Below are positions 31,548 to 33,360 of a stretch of DNA of 33,360 nucleotides, piece after piece. The DNA is from Flavobacteriales bacterium (lineage in GTDB: Bacteria; Bacteroidota; Bacteroidia; Flavobacteriales; TMED113). The notes below the pieces were generated by a model. That model searched no databases, had not been told where the DNA came from, and saw nothing but the letters and a program-made list of their open reading frames with translations. The stretch spans positions 1-33,360 of the forward strand of contig PBGD01000026.1 in the NCBI GenBank assembly GCA_002718895.1, written 5' to 3'. Position numbers and translations under genes: made by a program. Numbering within the stretch: position 1 is the first letter of the stretch; every line of letters starts with the position of its first letter.

Positions 31548-32006
31548 TTATGAGTTAAATATCCTTTCCATGACTAAGTAACGATAATTGAATATAGACT
31601 CAAGCTTATTTCTAATATAGATTTTATTTACTAGATCACCTAATGGTCCAAATGGGATTTTATATGTAACAATGTCAGTCATTAAAACACCGTTATTTTT
31701 TTCTTCAAATATATGTTGATGATGCCATAATGAATATGGGCCAGACTTTTGTTCGTCTACAAAATATTTTTTATAGCTAATCTGTGTAATTTCAGTAATC
31801 CAATTCATATTAATATTTAAAACTGGTGAAACAGTGTAAGATATTATCATTCCTGGATACATCTTTTCAGGAAGATTGGGAGAAAGAATTTTAAAATTCA
31901 TGTATTCGGGAGTAATGATTTTTAAATTCTTTGGTGACGAAGCAAAATCCCATACTGATTCTATATTCGCCTTTAAATATTGTTGCTTATGTAGTTGATG
32001 TACCAT
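31548..32006 (-). CDS. SRPBCC (START-like) ligand-binding family protein
   Basis: This 152-residue protein starts with the helix-grip entry HKQQYLKANIESVWDFASSP, then KNLKIITPEYMNFKIL, KMYPGMIISYTVSP, YFVDEQKSGPYSLWHHQHIF and PFGPLGDLVNKIYIRNKLES. This is the COG4276-type group of cytosolic SRPBCC proteins that bind hydrophobic ligands. In Flavobacteria such genes are often found near photolyase/cryptochrome genes (recalled knowledge, not checked here). It is separated from flavin reductase by three bases and from the SOUL gene by three. Confidence 0.9.
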   Translation of the reverse strand: MVHQLHKQQYLKANIESVWDFASSPKNLKIITPEYMNFKILSPNLPEKMYPGMIISYTVSPVLNINMNWITEITQISYKKYFVDEQKSGPYSLWHHQHIFEEKNNGVLMTDIVTYKIPFGPLGDLVNKIYIRNKLESIFNYRYLVMERIFNS

Positions 32007-32009
32007 ATA

Positions 32010-32615
32010 TCATATTTTTGGATGAATACGAACGTATTCTAAATCTTTTATTTTTTTAGCTTCATAATAGGTGTTTAATCCTAGAACCCCGATGAAATCA
32101 TCATTGCTTAATTTATCAAAAGAATACGGTATTTCAATTAATTGAATTTTACCAAGAATTAAGCGAGTATTATTTTTTTTTATATCTAATTTTTCAACAA
32201 ATTTTAGACCTAATTTAATTTTACTTTCAGTCACAAAGGGGGCTGGAAAATCATTAAGAAAATTTGAATCAATATTACATGCATCAAATTCAGAAATAAT
32301 AGAATCATATTTGCCAGATGTTTGGTGCGCCCTATCAACCATATTCTTTTCAATACTATTTATTGTATAATAACTAGTTTCTAAAATATTATTGTAAGTA
32401 TCTCGTTTAACTTCCGAATTAGGTCGTGTGACAAAACCTAATAATGGAGGATTGCTTCCTATGTGAACTACGGAACTAAAAATAGCAAGATTGCAAATTT
32501 TGTTTGGAGAAATTGTACCAATTAGGTGAACACCTCTAATGCCACATATTGAGTTAATGAGCTTGAGACGACTGATTCTATCTAAATTTTGAATATCTTT
32601 TGTTTCATAAAGCAT
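32010..32615 (-). CDS. Flavin reductase-like (FMN-binding split barrel) protein
   Basis: This 201-residue protein has the flavin reductase-like pattern: INSICGIRGVHLIGTIS, NLAIFSSVVHIGSNPPLLGF, the FMN-binding region VTRPNSEVKRDTYNNILETS and YYTINSIEKNMVDRAHQTSG, and FAPY-like PAPFVTESKIKLGLKF. Such proteins supply or bind reduced FMN. It is the first gene of the tight four-gene run with SRPBCC, SOUL and FAD oxidoreductase genes, and may feed flavin to its partners. Confidence 0.92.
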   Translation of the reverse strand: MLYETKDIQNLDRISRLKLINSICGIRGVHLIGTISPNKICNLAIFSSVVHIGSNPPLLGFVTRPNSEVKRDTYNNILETSYYTINSIEKNMVDRAHQTSGKYDSIISEFDACNIDSNFLNDFPAPFVTESKIKLGLKFVEKLDIKKNNTRLILGKIQLIEIPYSFDKLSNDDFIGVLGLNTYYEAKKIKDLEYVRIHPKI

Positions 32616-32648
32616 GGTAAATAATTATGGGAATGAATATTTTTAATG

Positions 32649-32984
32649 CTATGAATACATCATTAACCATTTGTCAAGATTAATTTTCTTCCAAAAGCCG
32701 CTTTGCCATATGTATCCTTTATTTTTTTCTATCCATTTACCACTTACAAATACATAGCCAGCTTTCTTTCTTTCCCAATAACCGGGTATCCAATTATATG
32801 TATTTTTCTCAAAGACCCACTGACCAGGGATCCAAAAATAACTTCTTTTTTGGATTGTTTGAACAACTTCTTCAATTGGAGGACTAGGAATTTCCATTAC
32901 GACAGATTGGTCCTGTTGAGAAAAAGTAAAAAAAGGCAATAATAGTAAAGCCAATAAGAAAGATTTGTCAATTTTATTTTTCAT
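32649..32984 (-). CDS. Exported WxxGxW-repeat protein
   Basis: This 111-residue protein has a signal peptide (KSFLLALLLLPFFTFSQQ) and four short repeats of about 14-16 residues: YFWIPGQWVF, YNWIPGYWER, YVFVSGKWIE and YIWQSGFWKK. This matches the YXWXGXW repeat family (PF12779-type), short beta-strand motifs of unknown function in exported proteins. It lies 33 bases upstream of the flavin reductase gene on the same strand and 16 bases beyond a 72-nt inverted repeat. Confidence 0.85.
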   Translation of the reverse strand: MKNKIDKSFLLALLLLPFFTFSQQDQSVVMEIPSPPIEEVVQTIQKRSYFWIPGQWVFEKNTYNWIPGYWERKKAGYVFVSGKWIEKNKGYIWQSGFWKKINLDKWLMMYS

Positions 32985-32996
32985 TTCAAATGATTT

Positions 32997-33050
32997 TTAA
33001 TAATTAAGGTCACATTGGATTAACAAGAAAAGAATCCCAACTACCCCCAT
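32997..33050 (-). CDS. Possible 17-residue leader peptide frame
   Basis: ATG at 33050 to TAA at 32997-32999 encodes MGVVGILFLLIQCDLNY, lying inside the inverted repeat and ending 12 bases before the WxxGxW-repeat ATG. It is hydrophobic, with no sign of conservation visible here. It could be chance. Confidence 0.2.
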   Translation of the reverse strand: MGVVGILFLLIQCDLNY

Positions 33051-33072
33051 AGATGTTATGTGACCTTAATTA
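33001..33072. other. 72-nt inverted-repeat element (structured RNA, attenuator or terminator)
   Basis: TAATTAAGGTCACAT (33001-33015) and ATGTGACCTTAATTA (33058-33072) are exact 15-bp inverted repeats, 42 nt apart. Inside is a second short stem, GGATT (33017-33021) with AATCC (33033-33037), and a C5 run at 33044-33048. In the minus direction it begins 14 bases after the FAS1 stop and ends 16 bases before the next ATG. No long U run follows it, so a plain terminator is not certain. Confidence 0.7.
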
Positions 33073-33085
33073 TAATTTAATAGAT

Positions 33086-33360
33086 TTATTTGTTTAAAAT
33101 AAGTTTTGATTTTGTTTTACCAGATTCAAAAACATCAAAGATGATTTGGTTAGTTGAATTTGGATTTACTATTTTTCCATATAAATCAACAGAGTATAAA
33201 TACTTACTTTTTGTGTACTCTTGTAAATTAGATTGAGTCTCAGGTAATAATACAGCATCAATTACATGAACTACACCATTATCTGTTACTATATCAGCAG
33301 CTGTTACCATAGCATTGTCTATCATAACACCATTCTCATCTATCATAACTGTTAATTCAG
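33086..33360 (-). CDS. FAS1 (fasciclin) domain protein, C-terminal end only
   Basis: The frame is open to the right edge; the start lies outside the window. The visible part has GVMIDNAMVTAADIVTDNGV followed by VHVIDAVLLPE, the H2 region and end of a FAS1 adhesion domain. After it comes a tail of about 45 residues containing YLYSVDLYGKI and IIFDVFESGKTKSKLILNK. This resembles a short Por-type C-terminal sequence (DLYGK, then a beta-strand ending in LILNK). FAS1 proteins are exported adhesion modules. It is followed by the 72-nt inverted repeat and the WxxGxW-repeat gene. Confidence 0.85.
   Translation of the reverse strand, partial: ELTVMIDENGVMIDNAMVTAADIVTDNGVVHVIDAVLLPETQSNLQEYTKSKYLYSVDLYGKIVNPNSTNQIIFDVFESGKTKSKLILNK

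Noticed and set aside
32703-32942. Plus-strand frame of 79 codons
   Set aside because: Opposite the WxxGxW-repeat gene, whose signal peptide and repeats are convincing.
33001-33072. Integron attC site
   Set aside because: The arms lack the GTTRRRY and RYYYAAC core sites and no integrase is present.

Overview
The window is AT-rich, densely packed chromosomal DNA from a member of the Bacteroidota, most likely a marine member of the Flavobacteriales. This rests on several things seen directly. A secreted protease ends in a Por/type IX secretion C-terminal domain. Two large surface proteins carry Cys-rich GCTD...NYNP...GSCEY-type linker repeats. The lipoproteins have short lipoboxes. Promoter-like sites fit the Bacteroidota TTG / TAnnTTTG pattern rather than -35/-10. 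The gene families are typical of the group: M23 next to MerR divergent from alaS, DUF5522, DUF2141, MiaE, SOUL and FAS1. No tRNA, rRNA, CRISPR array, transposase or phage gene was seen, and no gene-free stretch exceeds about 130 bases.

Layout. 1-1399 (minus) is the N-terminal part of a leucine-rich-repeat surface protein that runs off the left edge. 1437-5347 (minus) holds a flippase, a chain-length (Wzz-like) protein and an O-antigen polymerase/ligase-like protein, with a divergent GT4 glycosyltransferase at 5439-6554; this is a compact polysaccharide export set. 6565-9680 is RNase HII plus a large lipoprotein with a propeller-like C-terminal half. 9673-11447 (minus) is a LysM glucosaminidase and a PLP desulfhydrase/deaminase-like enzyme. 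11487-14042 holds a small calcium-site lipoprotein, a 54-residue DUF5522 protein and urocanate hydratase, whose reading frame is broken in an A10 tract near its N-terminus. 14029-16677 (minus) is alaS. 16806-20386 is a run of M23 peptidase, MerR regulator, QueD-like protein, FolE2 and FabD. 20376-21359 (minus) is a dTDP-glucose 4,6-dehydratase. 21447-23420 is an outer-membrane-type protein and Kdo transferase WaaA. 23508-25958 is a trypsin-like type IX secreted protease, closed by a perfect bidirectional terminator shared with miaE. 26644-29563 holds small membrane, YigZ-family, LamG and DUF2141 proteins. 29549-32615 (minus) is a tight four-gene redox set: FAD oxidoreductase, SOUL haem-binding protein, SRPBCC protein and flavin reductase. 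A WxxGxW repeat protein, a striking 72-nt inverted repeat and the end of a FAS1 (fasciclin) protein follow at the right edge.

How they fit together. Much of the window serves the cell envelope: polysaccharide export, LPS core (WaaA), peptidoglycan hydrolysis (glucosaminidase, M23), lipoproteins and type IX cargo. The rest is housekeeping (AlaS, RNase HII, FabD, FolE2, MiaE). The most interesting regions are the redox set with its neighbours at 29.5-33.4 kb, the frameshifted hutU, the structured element at 33001-33072, and the secreted protease, which has almost no pro-segment. I found no clear, wholly new system; the redox set is the best candidate for a functional module without a firm assignment.
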